Assembly (NCBI RefSeq): GCF_900100175.1 | Contig: NZ_FNEM01000004.1 | Coordinates: 248,001 to 312,000, forward strand | Direction of reading: 5' to 3' | Origin: Ferrimonas sediminum | GTDB taxonomy: Bacteria; Pseudomonadota; Gammaproteobacteria; Enterobacterales; Shewanellaceae | Length of the DNA: 64,000 nt | In this document: one piece after another, positions 25,738-35,996 of the stretch | Layout: every line of letters begins with the position of its first letter | Numbering within the stretch: position 1 is the stretch's first letter | Program-made: the position numbers and the translations under genes | The notes under the pieces: model-generated | What the model was told of the DNA's origin: nothing | Databases searched by the model: none | Seen by the model: only the letters and a program-made list of their open reading frames with translations

Positions 25738-26067
25738 TTACAGAGATTTCAGGGAGCCTTTAGGCAGTACCGCTGAGACATAGCTCTTCTGAATAGTCAC
25801 TGTGGTATCTTCATTCAGAGCCAGTACCACGAAGTCGTCATCCTCTTTGATCTTGGCGATCTTACCCACCAGACCACCGTTGGTCAGCACTTCATCACCC
25901 TTGCTCAGGGAGCTCATCAGTGACTTGTGCTCCTTTACGCGCTTGGCCTGAGGACGGTAGATCATGAAGTAGAAGATCAGACCGAACACCGCCAGCATGA
26001 TCAACATCTCTACACCGCCACCCTGGGGGGCCGCACCGGTTTCAGCGTATGCCTTTGCAATAAACAT
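25738..26067 (-). CDS. yajC: Preprotein translocase auxiliary subunit YajC
   Basis: A 109-residue protein with one membrane helix (about 20-40, VEMLIMLAVFGLIFYFMIY) and the conserved RPQAKRVKEHKSLMSSLSKGDEV stretch. YajC associates with SecDF. Context between tgt and secD is the usual one. Confidence 0.95.
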   Translation of the reverse strand: MFIAKAYAETGAAPQGGGVEMLIMLAVFGLIFYFMIYRPQAKRVKEHKSLMSSLSKGDEVLTNGGLVGKIAKIKEDDDFVVLALNEDTTVTIQKSYVSAVLPKGSLKSL

Positions 26068-26094
26068 ATCGGTTCTCTTTTAGTTATCAGTTAA

Positions 26095-27536
<1,442 letters not shown>

Positions 27537-28610
27537 TTAATCCAGGCAATCTTCCTGGCTGTGAAGCTTCTCATCCCGATTGATGAACATTGCATCGCCA
27601 TAGCTGAAAAAACGATACCGGTTATCAACCGCATGCTGGTAGGCCGCCATCACCTTATCCTGACCGGCAAACGCCGAAACCAGCATGATTAAGGTGGATT
27701 CAGGCAGGTGAAAATTGGTCACCATGGCGTCCACCAGTTGGAAGCGGTAACCGGGATAGATGAAGATGTTGGTGTCGCTGGCAAAAGGTTGCAGCTCGCC
27801 GGTTTTCACCAGCGACGCCTGGGCCGCGGACTCCAGTGACCGTACCGAGGTGGTGCCCACAGCCACCACCCGGCCACCGTCAGCCTTGGTTTTTATGATG
27901 GCATCCACCACCTCCTGAGGCACTTCGGCCCACTCGGAATGCATATGATGGTCTTCGATCTTGTCGACCCGCACCGGCTGGAAGGTGCCCGCCCCCACAT
28001 GCAGTGTCACATAGGCAAAGCGCACCCCTTTGGCCTTCAGCTTTTCCAGCATACCGTCATCGAAGTGCAGGCCTGCCGTCGGCGCCGCTACCGCGCCAGG
28101 CCGGCTGTTGTAGACGGTCTGATAACGCTCGCGATCGGCCTCATCGTCCGGGCGATCAATATAGGGTGGCAATGGCATATGCCCGATGGCATCGAGAATG
28201 CTGAGTACCGGCGTGCTGCCCTGAAACTCAAGCTCAAACAGCGCATCGTGACGGGCCACCATGATCGCTTTGACGCCCTGCTCAAACTGCAGTTCGGTGC
28301 CGACCTTGGGGGACTTGGAGGAACGGACGTGGGCCAGCACCCGGTGGGCGTCCACCACCCGCTCAACCAGAACTTCGATTTTACCGCCGCTGGCTTTCTT
28401 GCCAAAGACCCGCGCCGGAATCACCCGAGTGTTGTTAAACACCAGCAGATCGCCGTCATGGAGGAGATCCAGCAGATCCGGAAATTGCCCATCCACCAGG
28501 TGGCCGCCGTTGCCATCCAGGTGCAGCAGTCTCGACGCGCTGCGCTGGGCCATGGGGAAGCGGGCGATTAGCTCATCGGGAAGGTCAAATTGAAAGTCAG
28601 CAACCTGCAT
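27537..28610 (-). CDS. queA: S-adenosylmethionine:tRNA ribosyltransferase-isomerase
   Basis: A 357-residue enzyme that transfers and isomerises the ribosyl part of AdoMet to preQ1-tRNA, forming epoxyqueuosine. The N-terminus [19 protein letters not shown] and motifs [32 protein letters not shown] and [16 protein letters not shown] are diagnostic. I use the ATG at 28610 since it matches the family start; the frame extends five codons further. First gene of the queuosine/sec cluster. Confidence 0.95.
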   Translation of the reverse strand: MQVADFQFDLPDELIARFPMAQRSASRLLHLDGNGGHLVDGQFPDLLDLLHDGDLLVFNNTRVIPARVFGKKASGGKIEVLVERVVDAHRVLAHVRSSKSPKVGTELQFEQGVKAIMVARHDALFELEFQGSTPVLSILDAIGHMPLPPYIDRPDDEADRERYQTVYNSRPGAVAAPTAGLHFDDGMLEKLKAKGVRFAYVTLHVGAGTFQPVRVDKIEDHHMHSEWAEVPQEVVDAIIKTKADGGRVVAVGTTSVRSLESAAQASLVKTGELQPFASDTNIFIYPGYRFQLVDAMVTNFHLPESTLIMLVSAFAGQDKVMAAYQHAVDNRYRFFSYGDAMFINRDEKLHSQEDCLD

Positions 28611-28970
28611 TGATATCAGTCTCATTCTTGCGCCGCGAGGCGGGGGGGCAGTAGTCTAAACCCATTCAGAGTCGGGATCTAGCCTGTGGCTCCAGGACGG
28701 TGCGCTCTTTTTTGTCCACAACTCGCCCGATCCCTGCACAACAATTCACCAACCCCGCCCCTTTTCAAAACTTTACCGTCTCTCGACACTCACCGATGTC
28801 CCCTTCGCTACAGTGGTCCCCCCCGAACTGTTGGAGACTCCCCATGGCCCCTAAGGTGAGGCCACTGCGCTGACCCACCCACCGACTTTGACCGGGCCGA
28901 CTCTGGTCGGCCTTGCCCCACTGCGCCCCTGCCGCTAAGGTAAAGCCATGACCCAGGCAAACGAACCCTC
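28611..28970. other. queA-acpH divergent intergenic region (leader of acpH)
   Basis: About 360 bases. The left part should hold the queA promoter. The right part carries two tiny open frames with ribosome binding sites and a hairpin between them (GGCCGAC 28895-28901, GTCGGCC 28906-28912); these are listed separately. Confidence 0.5.
28844..28873 (+). other. Candidate leader mini-ORF 1 upstream of acpH
   Basis: ATG at 28844, nine codons (MAPKVRPLR) and TGA, with GGAG seven bases before the ATG. The hairpin at 28895-28912 begins 21 bases after its stop. Too short to judge by codon use; position and ribosome binding site are the only support. Confidence 0.3.
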
Positions 28971-28974
28971 ATGA
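28948..28974 (+). other. Candidate leader mini-ORF 2 coupled to acpH
   Basis: ATG at 28948, eight codons (MTQANEPS) and TGA at 28972-28974; AAGGT lies six bases upstream of its ATG. Its stop overlaps the acpH start as ATGA. acpH itself has no ribosome binding site in front of its ATG, so ribosomes may reach it by finishing this mini-ORF. Confidence 0.45.
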
Positions 28975-29558
28975 ACTTTCTCGCCCATCTGCATCTGGCG
29001 GATCTGACTCAGACCAGCCTGGCTGGCGCCCTGGCCGGAGACTTTGTCAAGGGCCGCTTCGATGACCAACCTGAGGCACTGAAACAGGGGATCTGGCTGC
29101 ACCGCCAGGTGGACAGCCATATCGATGGCCACCCTTTGCTGCTGCAACTGAAATCCCGCTTTCCCGGCCACTACCGCCGCACTTCGGGGATTCTGCTGGA
29201 CATGGCTTTTGATCACCATTTGGCCCGACACTGGGATCAGTACCACCCGTTGCCCCTGCCCCAGTTTTGTCAGCATACCTACCGAATCCTACTGAGCGAC
29301 CCGCAACTGCCTCCTCAGTGCCGGCCCCTGGCCACTCACATGTCCCAGGGTGACTGGCTCGGCAACTACGCCCACCATTCGGGGCTGACCCGGGCCATCA
29401 ACGGCATCGCCCAGCGCCTGTCCCGGCCGCAGATGCTGCTGGGAGGCGAGCAGGCCTTGGCACAGCTGGAACCGGAGATCCTCAGCACCTTCTCCCGCCT
29501 CTACCCGCAAATCATCGACTTCGCCCACGACGCCGCCCGCCGGTATCCACAGTTCTGA
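28971..29558 (+). CDS. acpH: Acyl carrier protein phosphodiesterase
   Basis: A 195-residue HD-like hydrolase of the AcpH (DUF479) family, which removes the 4'-phosphopantetheine arm from acyl carrier protein. The start MNFLAHLHLADL, then GALAGDFVKGR, GIWLHRQVDSHIDGHP and LLDMAFDHHLARHW carry the histidine/aspartate metal ligands. The start is firm from family alignment, yet no Shine-Dalgarno precedes it; an upstream mini-ORF overlaps it by four bases. It is convergent with the metallopeptidase gene at 29570. Confidence 0.9.
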   Translation: MNFLAHLHLADLTQTSLAGALAGDFVKGRFDDQPEALKQGIWLHRQVDSHIDGHPLLLQLKSRFPGHYRRTSGILLDMAFDHHLARHWDQYHPLPLPQFCQHTYRILLSDPQLPPQCRPLATHMSQGDWLGNYAHHSGLTRAINGIAQRLSRPQMLLGGEQALAQLEPEILSTFSRLYPQIIDFAHDAARRYPQF

Positions 29559-29569
29559 CCCAGGGGGCA

Positions 29570-30088
29570 TCACTCAAAAGGATCGCCGTACACCTCTTTT
29601 TCGGTCAGCCACAGGCGGGTATCGAACTCCAGCTGATGGTAATCGGGCAGCATATGCAGGCACAGCTGGTAGAAGCCCTTGTCGTGTTGCTTGTGCTTAA
29701 GGTGGGCCAGTTCATGGACACAGATCATCCGCAGCAGCGGTTCCGGGGCACGCTTAAACAGCGCCGCAATGCGAATCTCATTATGGGTTTTGACCTTGGC
29801 ACCCTGACGGCGCTGCACGTAGCTGTGGGTACCCAGGGCGTTATGGATGACATGCAGACGGGTGTCGTACTGCACCTTATTCAGCACCCCGGCTTTTTTC
29901 ATGTGCTGCTGTTTCAGCTGCTGCAGGTAGTCACGCAGGGCACCGTCGCTGCCCACCTGGTGCAAACCGGGATAGCGGCGCCGAAGGCGCTCGCCGAGTT
30001 GGCGTTGCTCCAGCAACTGCGATACCTGCTGCACAATCTCAGCCGGATAGTGGTTCAGGTAGGGCAGCGAGCGCTCGATTACAGCCAT
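29570..30088 (-). CDS. YgjP-type M48/DUF45 zinc metallopeptidase
   Basis: A 172-residue cytosolic protein with HELAHLKHKQHDKGFYQL (about residues 125-142), where the HExxH histidines and the later H/D residues fit the YgjP/WTIP zinc site. No signal peptide or membrane segment. It overlaps the end of the Lrp-type gene by ten bases, so both are probably on one transcript. Substrates of this family are not established. Confidence 0.85.
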   Translation of the reverse strand: MAVIERSLPYLNHYPAEIVQQVSQLLEQRQLGERLRRRYPGLHQVGSDGALRDYLQQLKQQHMKKAGVLNKVQYDTRLHVIHNALGTHSYVQRRQGAKVKTHNEIRIAALFKRAPEPLLRMICVHELAHLKHKQHDKGFYQLCLHMLPDYHQLEFDTRLWLTEKEVYGDPFE

Positions 30089-30507
30089 TCGTTCATCACC
30101 ACATGAGTGGTGATCTTCACCACCGTCGGCAGGGCATCCAGCTCGGCGCGAATCTCATGCAGTCGCTGCATCGAGTCCATTTTGACAAACACCAGCAGGT
30201 CGATGTGGCCGCTGATACCATGACAAGTGATCACCTCGGGAATCTGACGAATGTTATCGGCGATGTCCTTGCAACTTTTGTCTTCATGGACAATCTCGAA
30301 ATAAGCGCTGATGCCGGACAGCATCGACTGCTGCAGCTGCGCACGGTAGCCGCGGATCACGCCGCTTTGCTCCAGCTTTTTAATCCGCTCCGACACCGAC
30401 GACCGGGCCAGGTTAACCTTGTCGGCGATGGCGGCCACCGGCTGGCGGGCGTTAAGTTTTAACTCCGCCAGTATGGCCTGATCAAAGCGGTCCAGTGACG
30501 ATCCCAT
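30079..30507 (-). CDS. Lrp/AsnC family transcriptional regulator
   Basis: A 142-residue Lrp/AsnC protein: N-terminal helix-turn-helix (DRFDQAILAELKLNARQP, AIADKVNLARSSVSERIKKLE) followed by a RAM/ACT effector domain from about residue 65. AGGAGCAGCAGC precedes the ATG. It is divergent from a YjeH-type amino-acid exporter gene, the arrangement expected when an Lrp-type protein senses an amino acid and turns on its export. A perfect 19-base palindrome lies between the two genes. Confidence 0.9.
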   Translation of the reverse strand: MGSSLDRFDQAILAELKLNARQPVAAIADKVNLARSSVSERIKKLEQSGVIRGYRAQLQQSMLSGISAYFEIVHEDKSCKDIADNIRQIPEVITCHGISGHIDLLVFVKMDSMQRLHEIRAELDALPTVVKITTHVVMNEWL

Positions 30508-30529
30508 GCTGCTGCTCCTGAGGTACTAC

Positions 30530-30548
30530 TGCCGACGATTCGTCGGCA
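30530..30548. promoter_or_regulatory. Perfect palindromic operator candidate
   Basis: TGCCGACGA-T-TCGTCGGCA: nine-base arms around one base, located 23 bases upstream of the Lrp-type start and 90 bases before the exporter gene. Related CCGA half-sites recur at 30553 and around 30575. It is the natural candidate for autoregulation by the adjacent Lrp-type protein. Confidence 0.6.
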
Positions 30549-30637
30549 AACTCCGATAATCTGACTGCCAATTCCGACAGCTCAGGCGACGGATTGCAAG
30601 TACAATCTTCATATTGCACGCCTACTGAAGACCCGTT

Positions 30638-31873
30638 ATGACGCATTTAAAAGGAAGCATCGGCCGCTGGCAGGGTGTCGGCCTGATCACCACCTCACTG
30701 CTGGGCACCAGCGTGTTCATTCTGCCCCAGGTCACCGTCGACATCGCCGCTTCCGGGGCACTGTGGTCCTGGGTACTGCTGGTTCTGGTGATTCTGCCGG
30801 TGGCGCTGATCTTTGCCGAGCTGGGCAAGCGATTCCCCAACGCCGGCGGCCCATCCCACTTTGTGCACCGCGCCTTTGGCCGGCGACTGGGCACCACCAT
30901 CGGGGTGCTGTTCCTGTTTGCCGCGCCGGTCGGCACCCCGGCGGCGATCATGATGACGTTCGAGTTTATCCAGCCTCTGGTGAACCTAGACGGTGGCGCG
31001 CTGCTGGCGGCGCAACTGGCCATGTTGGCCTTGCTGTACCTCATTAACGTGGGCGGCATTCAGCTGTCCAGTGTGCTGCAACTCGGACTGACCTTGGCAA
31101 TTCTGGCTGTGGTCATCGCCCTCGCCCTGGGGGCGCCACTGCCTCAGGCCAGTCACCTGCAGCCCATGGTGAACACCGGCGTCTGGAGCGCCTTTGGCAT
31201 CGCTCTGTGGGCCTATCTCGGGGTCGAAGTCGTCAGCCACCTGTCCGAGGAGTTTAAACGGCCACGGCAAGATTTTGTGCCTGCCATGGTGATCGCCACC
31301 CTGTTGGTGGCAGCGGTTTACCTGGTCTGCACCCTGATGGTGCTGGAGCGACCCCATGACAGCACACTGGCCATGGTTAGCCTGTTCAATGACCGATTCG
31401 GCCAGGGTGGCGAGTGGGTCATCGGCCTGCTGGGCACCGCCGCCGGTTTTGCTACCGTCAACACCTACCTGGCCTCTATGTCCCGGTTGGCGTGGCGACT
31501 GGCCCAGGACGGGCAACTGCCGGCGGGTTTTGGCCGCCTGAACCGCCACAGGGTTCCCACCTTCGCCCTGGCGATGCTGCTGGCCGTCGTCGCCCTGTCC
31601 CTGTCCCTGTCCCACGGTTTTGGCTGGCAGTTTGAGGTGCTGCTGGAGTGGGTCAACGGAGTATTTGTGATGATCTACCTGTGCTCGATGCTGGCGGCAC
31701 TGAAGCTGCTGAACGGCCGCTTTCGCGTCAAAGCGCTGCTGGGGGTTGGCGGGTGTCTGTTGTTTGCCTGGTCACTGGGCTGGAGCATGCTGTATGGCGT
31801 CGCCATCTTTATCACGGTGTGGTTGCTGGGAGGACGGACAGTCGTTGCTGGCCAACCCCGGCCCCTGTCGTAA
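30638..31873 (+). CDS. YjeH-type amino-acid exporter (APC superfamily)
   Basis: A 411-residue transporter with about twelve helices. The opening GRWQGVGLITTSLLGTSVFILPQ and GKRFPNAGGPSHFVHRAFG match YjeH of Escherichia coli, an exporter of methionine and branched-chain amino acids. The adjacent divergent Lrp-type regulator supports an amino-acid export role. Substrate specificity is inferred from family only. Confidence 0.82.
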   Translation: MTHLKGSIGRWQGVGLITTSLLGTSVFILPQVTVDIAASGALWSWVLLVLVILPVALIFAELGKRFPNAGGPSHFVHRAFGRRLGTTIGVLFLFAAPVGTPAAIMMTFEFIQPLVNLDGGALLAAQLAMLALLYLINVGGIQLSSVLQLGLTLAILAVVIALALGAPLPQASHLQPMVNTGVWSAFGIALWAYLGVEVVSHLSEEFKRPRQDFVPAMVIATLLVAAVYLVCTLMVLERPHDSTLAMVSLFNDRFGQGGEWVIGLLGTAAGFATVNTYLASMSRLAWRLAQDGQLPAGFGRLNRHRVPTFALAMLLAVVALSLSLSHGFGWQFEVLLEWVNGVFVMIYLCSMLAALKLLNGRFRVKALLGVGGCLLFAWSLGWSMLYGVAIFITVWLLGGRTVVAGQPRPLS

Positions 31874-32140
31874 GTCGACCGGGACTGGAAGCAAAAAAAT
31901 AGAAAAAAAAGAGGGGTGGCCGCAAGATCCACCCCGAAGCACAAGCAACGTAGCTAAATTGGAAGGATGCCCCCATAGCCCGGGGGCCTGACTCCCGAGG
32001 AAGCCAGATGGCCAACGGTCGGGGACTGCCTTGACCGTTGCCCGCGGCGCCGACGGCATGACAGCGCCACAGGATGGATCCGCGAAAGCGATACCGCAGG
32101 CCTTCGCGCTGCCCCGTCGCCAGTGGCGACGGGGACACCA
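31874..32140 (-). other. Structured 3' region of aceA, candidate small RNA
   Basis: On the minus strand the 228 bases between the aceA stop and the terminator at 31913 are rich in stems: 32112-32134 (CCCCGTCGCC/GGCGACGGGG), 32021-32040 region (CAACGGTC...GACCGTTG, 32013-32040), and GCCCCC/GGGGGC (31969-31987). They end in an intrinsic terminator. I recognise no known RNA family. It may be a long 3' untranslated region or a 3'-derived small RNA. Confidence 0.4.
31895..31935 (-). terminator. Intrinsic terminator downstream of aceA
   Basis: On the minus strand GGGGTGG, a nine-base loop, CCACCCC, then TC and eight Ts, followed by more T-rich sequence. It lies more than 200 bases past the aceA stop and works only in the minus direction. 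Confidence 0.8.
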
Positions 32141-33739
32141 TTAGCCGAACTGGTTCATGGTGTTGTCTTTACCCGAGGCCTTCAATGCCGCCTCGCCGGA
32201 GAAGTACTCCTTGTGATCGTCACCGATGTCGGAGCCGGCCATGTTCTGGTGTTTCACACAGGCGATGCCCTGACGAATCTCCTGACGCTGGACGTTCTTG
32301 ACGTAGCCGAGCATTCCCTGCTCACCGAAGTATTCCTTGGCCAGGTTGTCGGTAGACAGAGCCGCGGTGTGGTACGTCGGCAGGGTGATCAGGTGATGGA
32401 AAATTCCCGCTTCCCGGGCCGCATCGGCCTGGAAGGTACGAATCTTTTCATCGGCCTTGGTCGCCAGTTCGCTGCTGTCGTACTCGGCACTCATCAGGTT
32501 GGCACGATCATAGGCCGACACGTCTTCACCGGCTTCCTGCATGGCATCAAACACCTGCTGACGGAAGTTGAGGGTCCAGTTGAACGACGGGCTGTTGTTG
32601 TACACCAGCTTGGCATTGGGAACGACTTCACGGATGCGGTTCACCATGGCGGCGATCTGACCCACGTGCGGCTTCTCGGTTTCAATCCACAGCAGGTCGG
32701 CACCGTTTTGCAGTGAGGTGATGCAATCCAGAACCACCCGGTCTTCACCGGTGCCTTTACGGAACTGGAACAGGTTGCTGGCCAGGCGCTTAGGCTTGAG
32801 CAGCTTGCCGTTGGCCTTCACCACCACGTCGCCATTTTTAATGTCATCGGCGCTGTTGACGTAGTCGCCGTCCAGGAAGCTGTTGTACTGATCACCCAGA
32901 TCCCCTGGCTCGTTGGTAATGGCGATCTGCTTGGTCAGGCCGGCGCCCAGCGAGTCGGTGCGGGCCACAATCACGCCGTCGTCCACACCCAACTCCAGGA
33001 AGGCGTAACGCACGGCTCGAATCTTGGCCAGGAAGTCTTCATGAGGCACGGTGACCTTACCATCCTGATGACCACACTGTTTCTCGTCCGACACCTGATT
33101 CTCAATCTGGATACAGCAGGCACCGGCTTCGATCATCCGCTTGGCCAGCAGGTAGGTGGCTTCCGCATTACCAAAACCGGCATCGATGTCGGCCACAATC
33201 GGCACAATGTGAGTCTGATGGTTGTCAATCTGAGACTGAATCTGGGCGGCTTTGCTGGCATCGCCGGCGGCCTTGGCATCATCCAGGTTGCGGAACAACC
33301 CACCCAGCTCACGGGCGTCGGCCTGGCGCAGGAAGGTGTACAGCTCCTCGATCAACCCCGCCACCGAGGTCTTCTCGTGCATCGACTGATCCGGCAGAGG
33401 GCCAAAGTCAGAGCGCAGGGCCGCCACCATCCATCCGGACAGGTACAGATAGCGACGATCGGTGCTGTTAAAATGCTTCTTAATGGAGATCATCTTCTGC
33501 TGACCGATGAAACCGTGCCAGCAGCCCAGCGACTGGGTGTACTGAGTCGGGTCATTGTCGTAGCGCTCCATATCGGCACGCATAATGCCGGCGGTGTATT
33601 TGGCAATGTCCAGGCCGGTCTTAAATTTATTCTGGGCCTTCATGCGGGCAGCGTATTCCGGGCTGATGGCGTTCCATGCGTTGCCCTGTGACTCGATCAG
33701 CGTCGCCGCGGTGTCGATGTCAGATTGATAGGTGGACAT
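32141..33739 (-). CDS. aceA: Isocitrate lyase (long form)
   Basis: A 532-residue isocitrate lyase, which splits isocitrate into glyoxylate and succinate. Landmarks are SLGCWHGFIGQQKMISIKKH near the N-terminus, PIVADIDAGFGNAEATY, the catalytic loop EKQCGHQDGKVTVPHEDF, and IETEKPHVGQI. It is about 100 residues longer than the Escherichia coli enzyme and matches the long form in Pseudomonas; the extra part lies in the middle (about 265-365). I use the second ATG (33739), seven bases after AAGGAG, rather than the ATG two codons before. aceB lies upstream on the same strand. Confidence 0.93.
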   Translation of the reverse strand: MSTYQSDIDTAATLIESQGNAWNAISPEYAARMKAQNKFKTGLDIAKYTAGIMRADMERYDNDPTQYTQSLGCWHGFIGQQKMISIKKHFNSTDRRYLYLSGWMVAALRSDFGPLPDQSMHEKTSVAGLIEELYTFLRQADARELGGLFRNLDDAKAAGDASKAAQIQSQIDNHQTHIVPIVADIDAGFGNAEATYLLAKRMIEAGACCIQIENQVSDEKQCGHQDGKVTVPHEDFLAKIRAVRYAFLELGVDDGVIVARTDSLGAGLTKQIAITNEPGDLGDQYNSFLDGDYVNSADDIKNGDVVVKANGKLLKPKRLASNLFQFRKGTGEDRVVLDCITSLQNGADLLWIETEKPHVGQIAAMVNRIREVVPNAKLVYNNSPSFNWTLNFRQQVFDAMQEAGEDVSAYDRANLMSAEYDSSELATKADEKIRTFQADAAREAGIFHHLITLPTYHTAALSTDNLAKEYFGEQGMLGYVKNVQRQEIRQGIACVKHQNMAGSDIGDDHKEYFSGEAALKASGKDNTMNQFG

Positions 33740-33767
33740 ATTCATACTCCTTGAAATTCAGTGCTTC

Positions 33768-35390
33768 TTAAGAAATCGTTTCTTGCGTCAAAATCTGATA
33801 GCCCGGCAGCGTCAGGAAGTCGGCCAGCTCATCCGAGGTGGTCAACTCCTCAAACAGAGTGGAGGCTTGCTCAAAGGCGCCGTGATCAAACCGCTCCTCC
33901 CCCAGCTCCTGGCGAACCACCTTCAACTCCTGCTCCAGCATGGAGCGGAACAGGGCCGGCGTGATCAACTGGCCGTTGTCCAGGCTCTTGCCGTGCTTGA
34001 TCCACTGCCAGATGGAGGCTCGAGAGATCTCGGCAGTGGCGGCGTCCTCCATCAATCCGTAGATGGGCACACAACCATTACCGGTGATCCAGGCTTCGAT
34101 GTATTGCACCGCGATGCGAATGTTAGCCCGCATGCCGGCTTCGGTGGCCTGCCCCTCACAGGGCTGCAGCAACTCTTTGGCGGTGATGGGGGCATCCACA
34201 TCGCGGCTGATGTGCAGCTGATTGTCCATCTCCGGCCCGATAAACTCGTTGAACACCCCCATAGCGGTGTCCGCCAGACCGGGGTGAGCCACCCAGGTGC
34301 CGTCGTGGCCATTGCGGGCTTCCAGCTCTTTATCCTGAGTCACCTTGTCCAGCACCTTCTGCTGCAGCTCCGGATCCTTAGCTGGAATGAAGGCCGCCAT
34401 GCCGCCCATGGCCAGTGCGCCCCGCTTGTGACAGGTCTTGATCAGCAGGCGTGAGTACGCCGACAGGAACGGCTTCTCCATGGTGACCTGTTGCCGGTCC
34501 GGCAATACTCGATCAGAATGGTTACGCAGGGTTTTGATGTAGCTGAAGATGTAATCCCAACGGCCGCAATTCAGTGCCACGATGTTGTTGCGCAGTTCAT
34601 ACAGGATCTCATCCATCTCGAACACCGCCGGCAGGGTCTCAATCAGGCAGGTCACCTTGATGGTGCCCGGCTGAAGACAGAACCGCTCCTCGGTGAAGGC
34701 AAACACCTGAGCCCACCAACGCGCCTCCAGATGACTCTGCAGCTTGGGAATGTAGAAATAGGGACCGGAGCCCTTTTTCAACAGGGTTAGGTAGTTGTGA
34801 TAGAAGTACAGGGCGAAGTCCACCAACGCCCCCGGCAGCGGCTGGCCGTCAAACAGGATATGATTTTCCTTCAGGTGCAGACCTCGGACGCGGGCGATCA
34901 GCACCGCCGGGTCCTCATTCAGCTGGTAGTGCTTGCCATTGCCTGGATTGGTGAACTCGATGGTGCCCTCTACGGCGTCCTTAAGGTTCTGCTGCCCTTC
35001 GATCACCTTTTCCCAGCTCGGTGCCAGAGAGTCTTCGAAGTCGGCCATAAACACCTTCACCCGGGCATTGAGGGCATTGATGATCATCTTACGGTCCACC
35101 GGGCCGGTGATCTCGACCCGGCGATCCTTCAGATCATCGGGAATGCCGAGAATTTTCCAGTCACCATCGCGGATGTCTTTGGTCTCAGGCAGAAAGTCGG
35201 GCAACTGGCCGGCATCGACAATGGCCTGCCGCGCTTCCCGCCCCGCCAGCAGCTGATTGATCGCCGGCGCAAATCGACTGCCCAGCTCTGCCACAAATGC
35301 CAGAGCCTCTTCAGACAAAATCGCTTTGTATTCCGGCTTTTGAGGGCCGATAACCTGAATCCCTTGCGCTAACTCTGTAACCTGGCTCAT
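33768..35390 (-). CDS. aceB: Malate synthase A
   Basis: A 540-residue malate synthase A that joins glyoxylate and acetyl-CoA to malate. Motifs: VKVFMADFEDSLAPSW, the catalytic-arginine and metal segment CLIETLPAVFEMDEILYEL, LNCGRWDYIFSYIK and NGHDGTWVAHPGLADTAM. ATG at 35390 follows GGAGGTGCGTCAT; the frame runs nine codons further. aceA follows after 28 bases, giving the glyoxylate bypass operon aceBA used for growth on acetate or fatty acids. Confidence 0.95.
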   Translation of the reverse strand: MSQVTELAQGIQVIGPQKPEYKAILSEEALAFVAELGSRFAPAINQLLAGREARQAIVDAGQLPDFLPETKDIRDGDWKILGIPDDLKDRRVEITGPVDRKMIINALNARVKVFMADFEDSLAPSWEKVIEGQQNLKDAVEGTIEFTNPGNGKHYQLNEDPAVLIARVRGLHLKENHILFDGQPLPGALVDFALYFYHNYLTLLKKGSGPYFYIPKLQSHLEARWWAQVFAFTEERFCLQPGTIKVTCLIETLPAVFEMDEILYELRNNIVALNCGRWDYIFSYIKTLRNHSDRVLPDRQQVTMEKPFLSAYSRLLIKTCHKRGALAMGGMAAFIPAKDPELQQKVLDKVTQDKELEARNGHDGTWVAHPGLADTAMGVFNEFIGPEMDNQLHISRDVDAPITAKELLQPCEGQATEAGMRANIRIAVQYIEAWITGNGCVPIYGLMEDAATAEISRASIWQWIKHGKSLDNGQLITPALFRSMLEQELKVVRQELGEERFDHGAFEQASTLFEELTTSDELADFLTLPGYQILTQETIS

Positions 35391-35631
35391 ATGACGCACC
35401 TCCAGTGCAACTTTCATTTGTAACTATAAAACCACCTAACCCAGCCACCAGTTTAGACGATTCCTGGTTAAGTTTTGCCCTAAGCGACCTGTATTAAACC
35501 TGCACCAGCCCCATTTAAAGATCAATAGCCAATTCATGGTTTTTTTACATACCAATAATAAACACCTGATAAAAAACAACTTTCAGTTAGAACAAACACT
35601 TTAAACGGCAGTTTTAATTGATTGATTCAAT

Positions 35632-35663
35632 TTAGACTAAGGTCGTATTACACCAAGGTCTAA
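35632..35663. promoter_or_regulatory. Inverted repeat with AAGGTC direct repeats, upstream of aceB
   Basis: TTAGAC (35632-35637) and GTCTAA (35658-35663) enclose 20 bases in which AAGGTC occurs twice. Immediately followed by a second palindrome. Regulator not identified. Confidence 0.35.
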
Positions 35664-35687
35664 TTTTGTAGTTGCTTTACTACAAAA
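35664..35687. promoter_or_regulatory. TTTTGTAGT/ACTACAAAA palindrome upstream of aceB
   Basis: Nine-base arms around TGCTTT. The TGTAGT/ACTACA core recalls the TGTAAT/ATTACA arms of HexR sites, which control aceBA in Shewanella, but the gap here is six bases instead of three, so HexR binding is only a hypothesis. It lies about 275 bases before the aceB start. Confidence 0.4.
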
Positions 35688-35963
35688 GAAATCTTTCGAA
35701 GGACAAAAATGCCAATAATTGATATTTAGTGATGAATCGATGCGGAATGATTAATTTATTCAAAAAAATTAACTATCTACATTTTTGCAGTTATAGCATT
35801 GATTTATTTAGAAAATATGCAACCAAGGGCGACCGAGACCCAACATCGACTCGAGGGGCTGTCAAATTGAAGGGGTGAGACTTTCATCAAAAAATCTGAA
35901 TGCGTGTGACGAAAGATAACATCTTAACCACAGTACAGAGCAGCCGCCGCTACCAGGGAAACC

Positions 35964-35996
35964 ACAAAAAAGCCGCAGACCTGAATCTGCGGCTTG
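35964..35996 (-). terminator. Intrinsic terminator of the RND efflux operon
   Basis: On the minus strand AGCCGCAGA, loop TTCAGG, TCTGCGGCT, then TTTTT: about 30 bases after the stop of the pump gene. Confidence 0.85.

Noticed and set aside
31960-32100. CsrB-like RNA on the plus strand because of AGGA/GGA motifs
   Set aside because: Only three GGA motifs occur and the intrinsic terminator works only on the minus strand.
35703-35735. Short frame MPIIDI after AAGGACAAAA upstream of aceB
   Set aside because: Six codons only, on the strand opposite to aceB, with nothing downstream to couple to.
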